Of a stretch of 21,219 bases of DNA, positions 6,491 through 14,400 are shown in pieces. Position 1 is the stretch's first letter. Each line of letters starts with the position of its first letter. The notes beneath the pieces are model-generated. The model was given only the letters and a program-made list of their open reading frames with translations, was not told where the DNA came from and ran no database searches. A program made the position numbers and the translations under genes. Location of the stretch: assembly GCA_021785055.1 (NCBI GenBank), contig JAJYGS010000014.1, positions 1-21,219 on the forward strand. The letters are read 5' to 3'. Source of the DNA: Nitrospirota bacterium. GTDB taxonomy: Bacteria > Nitrospirota > JACRHJ01.

Positions 6491-7153
6491 CGCCTTTTCT
6501 TCCTGCTTCTCGTCCTTCTTTTCTTCCCGCTCCTCGTCCTTGAATATATTATAAATATAAGAAAGTCCTTCGTAAGCATTTGCAGCATCGGGCTGTTTTT
6601 TATGCCACTTTAGATAATTGTCAATTTGTTGATTCTTGCAAAGCCTCATAATGTAATAACGGAAAAAACTTCTTGCAATATCGATATCCATCAGCTTTTT
6701 TTTATGGAAAGTGCCGATGTCATCTAATGGGCCAAGTAATAGGTCGTCTATGTCATGGGCGCAATAATTTTCTTCAGGGTCCTTTATGCAAGATGATAGG
6801 ATTGGATTTGATTCCAATTTTTTTTGGTCAATTTCAAAATAGGCAAACTTAGTATCCAGCTCCTTCGATATAATGTTCTTCTCCCTAAACAATAGTAGAT
6901 CATAATCAATTAACATAAATAATTGCCGTGTTGTGGGAGTGAAAAAATTTGTCATGCATCTATAAGCAAAATCTGCCTGGGCTGTTTTATTTATTCCTCC
7001 TAATTGATATTTACTTACACGCCATAACATGACTGTTGCGATTACAAGAAACATCGTTATGATTACAAGAAAAAAAGTCCATAACGCATTAAAATCAAAA
7101 GGGTAGCTTTTACCGCAAATGTAAGTGTTTAAAATTGAAGAAATATTGTTCAT
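6467..7153 (-). CDS. AT-rich one-TM membrane protein, unknown function
   Basis: The 228-residue product has a single strong membrane segment at about residues 23-44 (LWTFFLVIITMFLVIATVML) near the N-terminus and no cleavage site, so the remainder probably faces the cytoplasm. The soluble part contains a helical region (DFAYRCMTNFFTPTTRQLFMLI, then FFRYYIMRLC) reminiscent of DUF4760-like proteins seen on mobile elements; this is only a resemblance. The tail is a Glu/Lys-rich stretch (EEREEKKDEKQEEK) followed by residues encoded by a dispersed repeat. Base composition is sharply more AT-rich than any neighbour. The ATG at 7151-7153 has only a weak GATGG upstream. It sits between the HIT gene and mutS as an apparent insertion. 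Confidence 0.7.
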   Translation of the reverse strand: MNNISSILNTYICGKSYPFDFNALWTFFLVIITMFLVIATVMLWRVSKYQLGGINKTAQADFAYRCMTNFFTPTTRQLFMLIDYDLLLFREKNIISKELDTKFAYFEIDQKKLESNPILSSCIKDPEENYCAHDIDDLLLGPLDDIGTFHKKKLMDIDIARSFFRYYIMRLCKNQQIDNYLKWHKKQPDAANAYEGLSYIYNIFKDEEREEKKDEKQEEKADSSLRSE

Positions 7154-7183
7154 AACTATACCATCGTGATTTTTTTAAACGCA

Positions 7184-7209
7184 AATTCTTCGCTTCGGTC
7201 AGAATGATG
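7184..7209 (+). repeat. dispersed repeat, copy C
   Basis: Reads AATTCTTCGCTTCGGTCAGAATGATG, just downstream of the HIT gene stop and just upstream of the AT-rich gene. With copy B it forms an inverted pair around that gene. Confidence 0.6.
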
Positions 7210-7218
7210 ACTTGCGGC

Positions 7219-7713
7219 TCACTCCCCTTTTGCTAATCTTAGAAATCCCGGTAATAACTGCTCGTAAGACTCCGTCAAGTGCTGGGGCATGATGCGGGTG
7301 TCCTCTATCACGGACATGAAATTGGTGTCCCCCGCCCAGCGCGGGACGATATGAAAATGCAGGTGCTCCTTTATGCCCGCGCCCGCCGCCTCGCCGACGT
7401 TTAAGCCGACATTGAAGCCCTGGGCGTGCATGGTCTCTTTTATTATCCGGCAACACGCGCGTGTGAGGCTCATAGCCTCGGAGAGCGTGCTGTCCGGGAG
7501 GTCTTCCAGGACGTCGGCGTGCTGGTACGGGATGACCATCAGGTGGCCGTTGTTGTAGGGGTAGCGGTTCATTATGACGAAGTTCTCGCGGCCACGGTTG
7601 AGGATATAGTTCTCGCGATCTTTGTCCTCGGCGGGCATGGTGCAGAAGATGCAGCAGTCCGGCTTCTCGCCGAGTATATATTCGAGCCTCCAGGGCGCCC
7701 AAAGTCTCTTCAC
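7219..7713 (-). CDS. HIT-family nucleotide hydrolase/transferase
   Basis: The 164-residue protein carries the histidine triad H117-L-H119-F-H121 in EHLHFHIVPRW, where the middle His is the nucleophile that forms a nucleotidyl intermediate. The N-terminus MKRLWAPWRLEYI and the CIFC pair (C21, C24) are typical of the Ap4A-phosphorylase-like HIT branch with a metal site. NGHLMVIPYQH is the usual substrate-binding strand. Likely substrates are dinucleoside polyphosphates or other nucleotidyl conjugates. The start is a GTG (7711-7713) immediately after the TAA of the glycosylase gene, with GGAGGG upstream; the conserved MKRLWAPWR supports it. It is the last gene of the CBS-tsaE-nadK-glycosylase-HIT operon; the AT-rich gene now separates it from mutS. 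Confidence 0.93.
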   Translation of the reverse strand: MKRLWAPWRLEYILGEKPDCCIFCTMPAEDKDRENYILNRGRENFVIMNRYPYNNGHLMVIPYQHADVLEDLPDSTLSEAMSLTRACCRIIKETMHAQGFNVGLNVGEAAGAGIKEHLHFHIVPRWAGDTNFMSVIEDTRIMPQHLTESYEQLLPGFLRLAKGE

Positions 7714-8484
7714 TTAGCCCTCCCCGTTATACTCCGCCATGAGTTTCTGCACGTCCGCCCATACGAGCTTCTTGTCATTCGGGTTCCGCAGAAGATAGGC
7801 GGGATGGAAAGTGGGAATCAGCTTTATGCCCTCGTATTCGCGCCAGTTGCCGCGAAGCCGGCCTATCGGCTCCTTCGTCTTGAGCAGGGTCTGCGCGGCG
7901 AACTTACCCAGGGCGCATATAAACTTAGGCTTTATAATCTCAAGCTGTTTCTTAAGGAAGGGCTCGCAGGCCGCAATCTCGTCCTCTTCCGGGTTCCTGT
8001 TCTCCGGCGGGCGGCACTTCACGACGTTTGCAATATATACGCCGCTTCTTTTGAGTTTCATGCCCTTCTCGATGATGTCCGTAAGGAGCTGTCCGGCGCG
8101 GCCCACGAAAGGCTCGCCCTTTATGTCCTCGTCTCTGCCCGGTCCCTCGCCCACGAATACCAGTTTTGCCTCAGGATTACCCACTCCGAAGACTATATTA
8201 GTCCTGCCGTTGCAGAGCTTGCAGCGCTTGCAGTCCCCGATGAAATCCCGGAGGCCGTCGAGGGTATGAACATCGCAGAGGCCGGGATATGGGGCGTCGC
8301 GCCCTACATTCTCTTCCTTAACCCCTCGCCCTCCGGGAGAGGGGCAGAGGTTGAGTGCATCCCACCTGAAGCTCTCCGGCCCCCAGATTTCCATCACGCC
8401 CGCATCGCGCAGGTATTCGGCATACCCGGCGAGCGGCGCGGCGGAAGAAGCCGGTCGACCGGCGGCGGTTCTATTGTCACTCAT
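7714..8484 (-). CDS. family 4 uracil-DNA glycosylase (Fe-S type)
   Basis: The enzyme removes uracil from DNA in base excision repair. Motif A GEGPGRDED is at residues 112-120 and motif B HPAYLL at 227-232. Cysteines C85-x2-C88 (CKRC), C157 and C173 fit the [4Fe-4S] site of family 4. The catalytic core is about residues 75-256, as in SPO1-polymerase-related glycosylases; the first 70 or so residues are an extension. Within it, residues 44-55 (LNLCPSPGGRGV) are encoded by a dispersed palindromic repeat, without breaking the frame. I start at the ATG that overlaps the nadK stop (ATGA, 8481-8484); a GTG four codons upstream (8496) is possible. The gene sits between nadK and the HIT gene, both touching it. 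Confidence 0.93.
   Translation of the reverse strand: MSDNRTAAGRPASSAAPLAGYAEYLRDAGVMEIWGPESFRWDALNLCPSPGGRGVKEENVGRDAPYPGLCDVHTLDGLRDFIGDCKRCKLCNGRTNIVFGVGNPEAKLVFVGEGPGRDEDIKGEPFVGRAGQLLTDIIEKGMKLKRSGVYIANVVKCRPPENRNPEEDEIAACEPFLKKQLEIIKPKFICALGKFAAQTLLKTKEPIGRLRGNWREYEGIKLIPTFHPAYLLRNPNDKKLVWADVQKLMAEYNGEG
8321..8355. repeat. palindromic repeat CCCCTCGCCCTCCGGGAGAGGGG, intragenic copy
   Basis: Matches 3226-3260 at 33 of 35 positions. It lies in frame within the N-terminal extension of the uracil-DNA glycosylase, coding for LNLCPSPGGRGV on the minus strand. Confidence 0.8.
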
Positions 8485-9347
8485 CTCTCGCCCCACTTAA
8501 GCTTCGTCCGGAGCATGTGGTAGTAGTCCTCCTGCGGGCTCATCACCATGTAAATTTTGTGCGAGGCGACCTTCGCCTCAACGACATCCTCCGGCTTAAG
8601 CAGGAAACCAACCTGGCCGTCCAGCGTAAGGTAGACATCCTCCGTCTCGGAGCGTATCATGGCCTCGAACACCACCGTGTCCGGGAGTATCAGGGGCCGG
8701 TTCGTGAGGGTGTGCGGGCAGATGGGCGTAATCCCCAGGCAACTCAGAGACGGGTGCACAATCGGGCCGTTCGCGCTCAGGGAGTAGCCCGTGGAACCTG
8801 TGGGCGTATATACTATCAGGCCGTCCGCCCGGAAGGTGGTAAGGAATTTCCCGTCGATGAACGTGTCGAGGTCGATTATCCTTGCGAGCGCGCCCTTGTT
8901 TATTACCATGTCGTTCAAGACATGATTCGACGAAATCGCCTTTCCGCCGCGTTTTATGGAGACCAGGAGCATTATCCTCTCCTGGACGTTGTACTGCCCG
9001 GTGAGGACGGTTTCCATTGTCGCGTAGACCTGCTCTACCGGGACGGTAGTAAGAAAACCCAGCGTGCCGAGGTTCACGCCGATTATGGGCGTCCCCTTCT
9101 CCGCGACGAGGCGCGCCACGGACAGGAGTGTGCCGTCGCCTCCAAAGACCACCACCGCGTCGGAGCGCTCCGGGACTTCCTCTTTCCGGACGCCTGAAAG
9201 CCCCAGATGCGCGGCGGTTCCCTGGTCGAAGACAGTCTCTATCGACCGCCCGTCCAGCCAGCTCTTCAGACTGCCCGCAAGCTCCCAGGCCGGGGCGTTG
9301 TCGTGCTTGCAGATTATACCGATTCTCTTAATCACCGGGGCGGGCAT
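8481..9347 (-). CDS. nadK: NAD kinase
   Basis: The 288-residue enzyme phosphorylates NAD to NADP with ATP or polyphosphate. Signature elements: VVVFGGDGTLL with GGDG at 69-72, VNLGTLGFLT at 91-100, the N145-D146 pair in NHVLNDMVI, and the glycine-rich TPTGSTGYSLSANGP at 181-195. RIGIICK is the usual first strand. I start at the ATG at 9345-9347, preceded by GGAGG 4 nt upstream; an upstream extension to 9479 would only re-read tsaE in another frame. The start overlaps the tsaE 3' end by 16 bases and the stop overlaps the glycosylase start, so translation is probably coupled along the operon. Confidence 0.97.
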   Translation of the reverse strand: MPAPVIKRIGIICKHDNAPAWELAGSLKSWLDGRSIETVFDQGTAAHLGLSGVRKEEVPERSDAVVVFGGDGTLLSVARLVAEKGTPIIGVNLGTLGFLTTVPVEQVYATMETVLTGQYNVQERIMLLVSIKRGGKAISSNHVLNDMVINKGALARIIDLDTFIDGKFLTTFRADGLIVYTPTGSTGYSLSANGPIVHPSLSCLGITPICPHTLTNRPLILPDTVVFEAMIRSETEDVYLTLDGQVGFLLKPEDVVEAKVASHKIYMVMSPQEDYYHMLRTKLKWGER

Positions 9348-9796
9348 ATGGCCTCCAGAAACCTCTCGTATCCTGGGACTGTGGCGGTAACAGTTATCTT
9401 CCGTGTGTCCCCGCCCAGATGCTCGAAAACGATTTCCAGCCGCTCGCCGGGGAGCTCGTCTCCCGCGCGCTCCGGCCACTCAACCATAGCCGTTCCCTCG
9501 CCCGTGAGTTCCCAGAACCCTATGTCTTCAAGGTCGGCGGGGCCGCTCAGGCGGTATAAGTCTATGTGGTAGAGCGTTATTCTTCCGTGATATTCGTTGA
9601 CGATGGCGAAGCTTGGGCTGGTCGCCGCCTCTTCGGAGCCTGTTCCTTTAGCGGCCCCCTGGACGAACGTCGTCTTGCCCGCGCCGAGTTCCCCTTTGAG
9701 GCAGATAAAGTCTCCGGGGCGAAGCAGGCGGCCAAGCCTCTCTCCCGCGTCCGTGGTCTCCTGCGCGGAGCGGCTCGTAAAGGAGCAGGCCCGCAC
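9332..9796 (-). CDS. tsaE: tRNA threonylcarbamoyladenosine biosynthesis ATPase TsaE
   Basis: The 154-residue protein has Walker A GELGAGKTT at 35-43, the switch segment ATSPSFAIVNEY (about 58-69), HIDLYRL (77-83) and the diagnostic VEWPER with W107. TsaE works with TsaB and TsaD to attach threonylcarbamoyl to A37 of ANN-decoding tRNAs; neither partner is in the window. Translation most likely begins at the GTG at 9794-9796, three bases after the stop of the CBS gene; the ribosome site is weak (ATAAGG), consistent with coupled translation. The 3' end overlaps nadK by 16 bases. Confidence 0.96.
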   Translation of the reverse strand: MRACSFTSRSAQETTDAGERLGRLLRPGDFICLKGELGAGKTTFVQGAAKGTGSEEAATSPSFAIVNEYHGRITLYHIDLYRLSGPADLEDIGFWELTGEGTAMVEWPERAGDELPGERLEIVFEHLGGDTRKITVTATVPGYERFLEAICPPR

Positions 9797-9799
9797 GCC

Positions 9800-10252
9800 T
9801 TATTTCCCGGAGAAGGCTTTCAGTACGTCTTCCTTCCCGACTATCCCGACGAGTTTTTTACCGGCCATTACCGGAAGCAGGTGAATGTCCTTTTCCGTCA
9901 TTATAGTGGCGATCTCGGTAAGCGTCGTGTCCTCGCCTATCGTCACGACGTGCGGGTTGCATATGTCCCCCACCTTCGCCCCGACCATCTTTTTTAAGTC
10001 GTCCTCGAACCTCTTTGAGCTCTCCAGGTATATGAAGGCGTCGAATATCTGCACGACCGTCGGTATGTGCAGGCGCTTCTCGCGGTTTATAAGGTCGTGC
10101 TCCGTGACGATGCCCACAACCTCCCCGGCCTCGTCCACGACGGGCGCGCCGGAGATGTGGTGCTCGATTAAGAGCCTCGCCAGCTCTTCGACAGTCGTCC
10201 TTGGACCCACGGTAATCACATCGCGGGTCATTACGTCCTTTGCGGTAAGCAT
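9800..10252 (-). CDS. tandem CBS-domain protein
   Basis: The 150 residues are two CBS domains and little else. The first begins AKDVMTRDVITVGPRTTVEE and ends in VVGIVTEHDLI (about residues 1-58). The second runs from VGDICNPHVVTIGEDTTLTE to LVGIVGKEDVLKA (about 93-148). Between them is a helical linker (VVQIFDAFIYLESSKRFEDDLKK), which is also seen in stand-alone CBS pairs. Such Bateman modules bind adenine nucleotides and may sense energy state; the target is unknown. ATG at 10250-10252, with GGAG 9 nt upstream. It is the first gene after the promoter at 10282-10310. Confidence 0.93.
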   Translation of the reverse strand: MLTAKDVMTRDVITVGPRTTVEELARLLIEHHISGAPVVDEAGEVVGIVTEHDLINREKRLHIPTVVQIFDAFIYLESSKRFEDDLKKMVGAKVGDICNPHVVTIGEDTTLTEIATIMTEKDIHLLPVMAGKKLVGIVGKEDVLKAFSGK

Positions 10253-10281
10253 GGGCAGAATCTCCGTAAGTTGTTAATTTT

Positions 10282-10310
10282 AAAATATCACAGGGAAGGA
10301 AAGCTATCAA
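10282..10310 (-). promoter_or_regulatory. sigma-70 promoter of the CBS-tsaE-nadK operon
   Basis: On the minus strand TTGATA (10310-10305) is followed by 17 bases and TATTTT (10287-10282). The predicted start is near 10275, about 23 bases before the CBS-gene ATG, with a normal ribosome site in the leader. Confidence 0.6.
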
Positions 10311-10343
10311 GGAAATAAAAACGTTTTGGCTCGGTTCGGGGAC

Positions 10344-10373
10344 TATGTAGCCCTTTCCCCAAATTATGTAGCC
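10344..10373 (+). promoter_or_regulatory. candidate activator sites (direct repeat) for the sigma-54 promoter
   Basis: TATGTAGCC occurs at 10344-10352 and 10365-10373, 21 bp apart, so both lie on the same helix face. They are centred about 133 and 112 bp before the predicted sigma-54 start at 10481, the normal distance for NtrC-type enhancers. An inverted repeat CCGGATA/TATTCCGG (10372-10390) lies just downstream. The binding protein is inferred, not shown. Confidence 0.45.
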
Positions 10374-10454
10374 GGATACCCATATTCCGGTCTCAGGTAA
10401 TTCCGCGAATTTATAATTATTTGAAAATATTGGTTTTATCGGGTAGCAAATATA

Positions 10455-10470
10455 TGGCATGGAGTTTGCT
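10455..10470 (+). promoter_or_regulatory. sigma-54 (-24/-12) promoter of the minor pilin operon
   Basis: TGGCATG-GAGT-TTGCT matches the consensus TGGCACG-N4-TTGCW at all but one position, with the essential GG (10456-10457) and GC (10468-10469) exactly 12 bases apart. The start point would be near 10481, 18 bases before the ATG of the first pilin gene, leaving the AGGGAGAG ribosome site in the leader. Confidence 0.8.
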
Positions 10471-10498
10471 TATCCAGATTGGCAAAGGGAGAGCGGCA

Positions 10499-11026
10499 AT
10501 GAGGAATAAGTTCAACAATAATGGTTTTACGCTAATGGAACTTATGATTGTAGTAGCAATCATGGGCATCATGGTCACTATCGGAATAACATCCTATAAT
10601 CAGGCGCTACCCCAAATACAGTTGAATTCCGCGCGGAACGACGTGATCAACGTCCTCAACTACGCGAGGATGACAGCCATATACAGGAACATGGATCAGA
10701 AACCTTATTTCGACGGCGTCGGCTCCTATAGCTACGGGGACGACCTGAGCTCAGAAACTTCCTGGGCCGGGGGCGTCACCCTGTGGTTTCCTCCTTACAG
10801 CACAAAATACAATATCCCCAGTTTCGCGGAAATGTCGGGTTTAAAAGGCCGGGTAGTGACGTTTAATTCCATGGGCAGGGCTCCGAATATAGCCGGCACT
10901 CAAGCGATTTATCTGAAGTCCACCAACCCGACCAACCATAACGAGTACAGGGTGGATGTCGAAGGTGCGTCGGGGATAATATATTCCGAAGAATGGAATA
11001 CGACGGGATGGGTGCAGATGCAATGA
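10499..11026 (+). CDS. FimT/GspH-type minor pilin
   Basis: The 175-residue prepilin has a short charged leader and the prepilin peptidase site G9|F10, followed by FTLMELMIVVAIMGIMVTIG; Glu14 is mature position +5. The remainder is the beta-rich GspH/FimT head, with the typical LNSARNDVINVLNYARMTAI helix after the stalk. Minor pilins of this type initiate pilus assembly with PilV, PilW and PilX. The start at 10499 is set by AGGGAGAG 5-6 nt upstream and by the normal leader length; an in-frame upstream ATG at 10421 would lie before the sigma-54 promoter. The stop overlaps the PilV start (ATGA). It is the first gene of a four-gene minor pilin operon. Confidence 0.92.
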   Translation: MRNKFNNNGFTLMELMIVVAIMGIMVTIGITSYNQALPQIQLNSARNDVINVLNYARMTAIYRNMDQKPYFDGVGSYSYGDDLSSETSWAGGVTLWFPPYSTKYNIPSFAEMSGLKGRVVTFNSMGRAPNIAGTQAIYLKSTNPTNHNEYRVDVEGASGIIYSEEWNTTGWVQMQ

Positions 11027-11442
11027 AAAAGATAATAAACAAAGACGGGTTTACGCTGATAGAGGTACTAATCGCCACGGCGATTTTAACGATTACCCTC
11101 CTGTGGCTCCTCAGTATGTTGACTACGTCCGAGACCGGCTCGATAGAGGGGCGCAGGGTTTCGGAGGCAACAGACCTCGCCCAGCAGCAGCTTGACATGC
11201 TCGAATCGGAACCGTTAAGCAATATCTCGTCGATGACAAGCACCGATATAGCCAGTAATACCAACATCAACTCATTCGGCAACAAAACGACCATAATAAA
11301 CGGGGTTACCCTGCCCAACCCGTATACGAGGTTCTGGAACATATCCACCAACACTAACGGATCGAAGAATGTTTCGGTATACGTAACGTGGCAGTATATG
11401 AATATTAATCATACTATAGTATTAAAATCTACGCGGTCATAG
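11023..11442 (+). CDS. pilV: PilV-type minor pilin
   Basis: The 139-residue product has leader MKKIINKDG, cleavage G9|F10 and the stalk FTLIEVLIATAILTITLLWL, with Glu14 at mature +5. The VLIA segment and a following ATDLAQQQLDMLES helix are typical of PilV. The head is short and beta-rich, ending in a VYVTWQYMN strand that matches the PilV family. PilV joins the priming complex at the pilus tip. The start overlaps the preceding stop; a longer frame to 10993 has no leader character. Ten bases separate it from the PilW-like gene, which has its own GAGGAG site. Confidence 0.88.
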   Translation: MKKIINKDGFTLIEVLIATAILTITLLWLLSMLTTSETGSIEGRRVSEATDLAQQQLDMLESEPLSNISSMTSTDIASNTNINSFGNKTTIINGVTLPNPYTRFWNISTNTNGSKNVSVYVTWQYMNINHTIVLKSTRS

Positions 11443-11452
11443 AGGAGCGAAA

Positions 11453-14400
11453 ATGAACTCCGTCGGTTACCTGAAGAGCCGTAAAGGTTTTACATTAGTC
11501 GAGCTGATGGTAGCGCTGGCAATCTCCGTTATTGTGGCTTACGCGGCCTACTCCGGATACACCTACGTATATAAGACCACCGTTTCCCAGCAGATGAAGA
11601 ATAACCTCGAACAGAGCGCGAGGTCAACGCTCGACGTCATCGAACGCGATGTTACGATGGCCGGCTACCTGGGGAGGATTTATACGGCGACTCCAACTGA
11701 TATAAAATTTTCTTACAGCGAAGACACATACGGCATGGTAATGGTCGAATATACTTACGATTCCACTACCAAGACGCTTTACAGATGGCAAAGGGCGGAC
11801 GACGGGATGCCTTTCGATACCTCCACCGACAGGACCGTAATCGCCCAGAACGTGAACTCGATTAACTTTTCTTATTACGACGCCAGCAATAATGATATAA
11901 CCGGAACCCCGGGCGCAATAACGACTTCTCCCGCCTATAGCACGACTATAAGATCCGTCGGCATCCAGCTCGCCATGCAGACAAACCAGCCGGATCCCCT
12001 CTCCGGACAATATGACTATGTCGTGCTCGCGACGAGGCGCTACGCGCAGAACCTTGCAGAAGGCGGGAGCGCGAACGACACGACCCCGCCCCCGGTGCCG
12101 CAGGGTCTTCAGGTGAGGGACACGCAGAACTGCAGCAACCCGGCCCTGAAGCTTACATGGTTTGCAAACAACTCCACCCTTGACCTCCAGGGCTATCATA
12201 TATGGTATAGCACCTCCTCTTCGGGGACTCAACAGGAAGTATCGGTACCGTTGGACACGCCCGGCTTCAACCCGAAAAGCCCCTCATACACGCTTAAGGG
12301 ACTCCAGCTTACTCCATACTGGACCGCAAGCGGCGGAAGAAAAACCAACCCGAACGAATATTACATTTCGATAGACGCATACAACACGTCTATGGTATCG
12401 AGCAACCAGTGCGCCCAGGTAAGCGGGAACCCGTTCCCGGATAACACCAGTTTCTCTATAACAGGAAACGACTCCACCGTAGACGCCAAGGAACCTGCTC
12501 CTCCGACAGGCGTTAGTTATCTCAACTCAAAGACTACTGCGCAGGCGGGGAACAACCAGCTGCTGATAACCTGGACCAAATCGCCTGACGCGACCGCGGG
12601 ATACAGACTATACAGGAACTATACCAGCTTTACCAAGTTCCCTATAGACAACGCCGACTGCATAGCGAACGAGAACGGTGCCGGCGGACTCCCGGTACTG
12701 GGACCGGACGCCACGAGCTACCTTGACACGCTTCCGGCAAGCTGCAATAACTACTACTACGCCTTATGCTCGGTGAACTGCGACCAGAGCCTGATATACG
12801 GCAATCCGAACGACCAGACCACATATCCGGGATACCAGCAAGGCCAGTATACGCTGTCTCCCGCCGTCTTCGCAAATACCACCGCTATCCCGTCCGACCC
12901 GAATATCTCGCAAAGCATAGGCGGGTACAAAAGAGTGTTTATTAACCTGAAAAATCCTAGCGACAAGAACTTCGATCATACAATGCTCTATTGGGCAAAA
13001 GCGCCGCTTACCCTGAACGCGGACGGCACCGTTTCGAGCAGCGATCCGGGCAATCCCGCACAGCTCGTCTTCAACGGCGACCCGTCCTCGGAGCCGCGCG
13101 GCGAGTTCTGCAAGCCGGGCTTATATTCGTTCGTATTCAATAACGAAACCAAGTGGGTCAGCGATTACGATACCCCGTCACTTTACAACAACACCACGTA
13201 TTACTTCATGGCGGTGGCCTTCGACAAATGCGGCAATCACTCTGCCGGAGGCGCCAAGGCTACCACACTCGCCACGCTTTGCGGCGACGACCCGATAGGC
13301 TCGCCTACGCCGCCGACCGTAACGCCAACGTCCTCGTACAATTATGACACAGGAACGGAAAACGTAACGCTGAACTGGCTATGGGCGCCGATGAGCGATA
13401 TCGATCTCTTTGGATACCGGGTTATGAGGAGCAACGCCACATTCCCGACGGGCACTTTCCTGAACACGGATCTGAAACCTGCGGGTAATTATGCTACTGG
13501 CGCGCCCACGGCCAACAGCTCGACATGGCTTGCAGGTCCACTGTGGGCAACTGTCTATACCGACACCGTAGCCAACGGCGCCGATGGTTCAAACGCGATG
13601 GACGGCAATTCTTATTACTACATGGTGCGGGCCACGGACTGTGCCTGGGAGAATATAACGAACCCCGTGCCGACAGGTTGGACGGGGGCATCTTATGATA
13701 CCGTAAAACAAACGAATATCTCTTACGCCGACAGTTCCATAGTCGGCCCCATAAACCCGGGGAGACTGATCCACTACAACCAGCAGATCACCCATAACCC
13801 GCCGCAGGGGACGGAGCTTTACGACTTTATCACCACGACGCAGCTCGACCCGTTGAACCTTGTCACGAACGGTGACAACTCCACGCAGGAGACGCCCTAC
13901 GGGTATCACAACGCGGTGAAGTTCTACCTTCAGAATACGTCGAAGTCGAGCATACGCCTCGAATCTCTCACGCTGTCGTGGGGCAACACGGCGGCGTATC
14001 TCAAGGCCGTCCGCGTGGGCGGCTATCCCGGCAGCACCGCCCCGCTCACCTACACGCTGGGCACTCCCGCCGCCTCCGGAGTAGTTTTGAACTTCAGTCC
14101 GGGCACGATGGACCTTACCGACCCGAATTTCAGGGCCACGAATCCCGGTTCTCCGTCCCAGGCTATCCCGGTCTATCTCATATTCACCAACGCCGACGGG
14201 AGCATCAGCGACGCAACCGACATGCGCGGCACGATAGACCCGTCCACGGGCGTGTCGTCTCCCATGACGATGGACATGCAGCTCGGCTACGTCCTTGACT
14301 ACAACGGCGGCTTCACCGTAAACGGCGAACAGTATCTCGGCACCGCTACCACTCCGGACGTAATAAACGTGCAGCCCGGCCCCGTTATAAACAACTCCTA

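Noticed and set aside
6388..6588. Minus-strand frame with an ILRFAQND peptide between mutS and the AT-rich gene
   Set aside because: The peptide comes from the dispersed repeat read in another frame, and it overlaps the well-supported AT-rich gene and mutS start.
9348..9479. Longer N-terminus for NAD kinase starting at 9479
   Set aside because: The extra residues are Arg-rich and re-read tsaE in another frame; the ATG at 9347 has GGAGG and starts right at the conserved first strand.
10421..10498. Longer N-terminus for the FimT-like gene starting at 10421
   Set aside because: It would begin upstream of the sigma-54 promoter and give a leader far longer than prepilin leaders; the ATG at 10499 has a good ribosome site.
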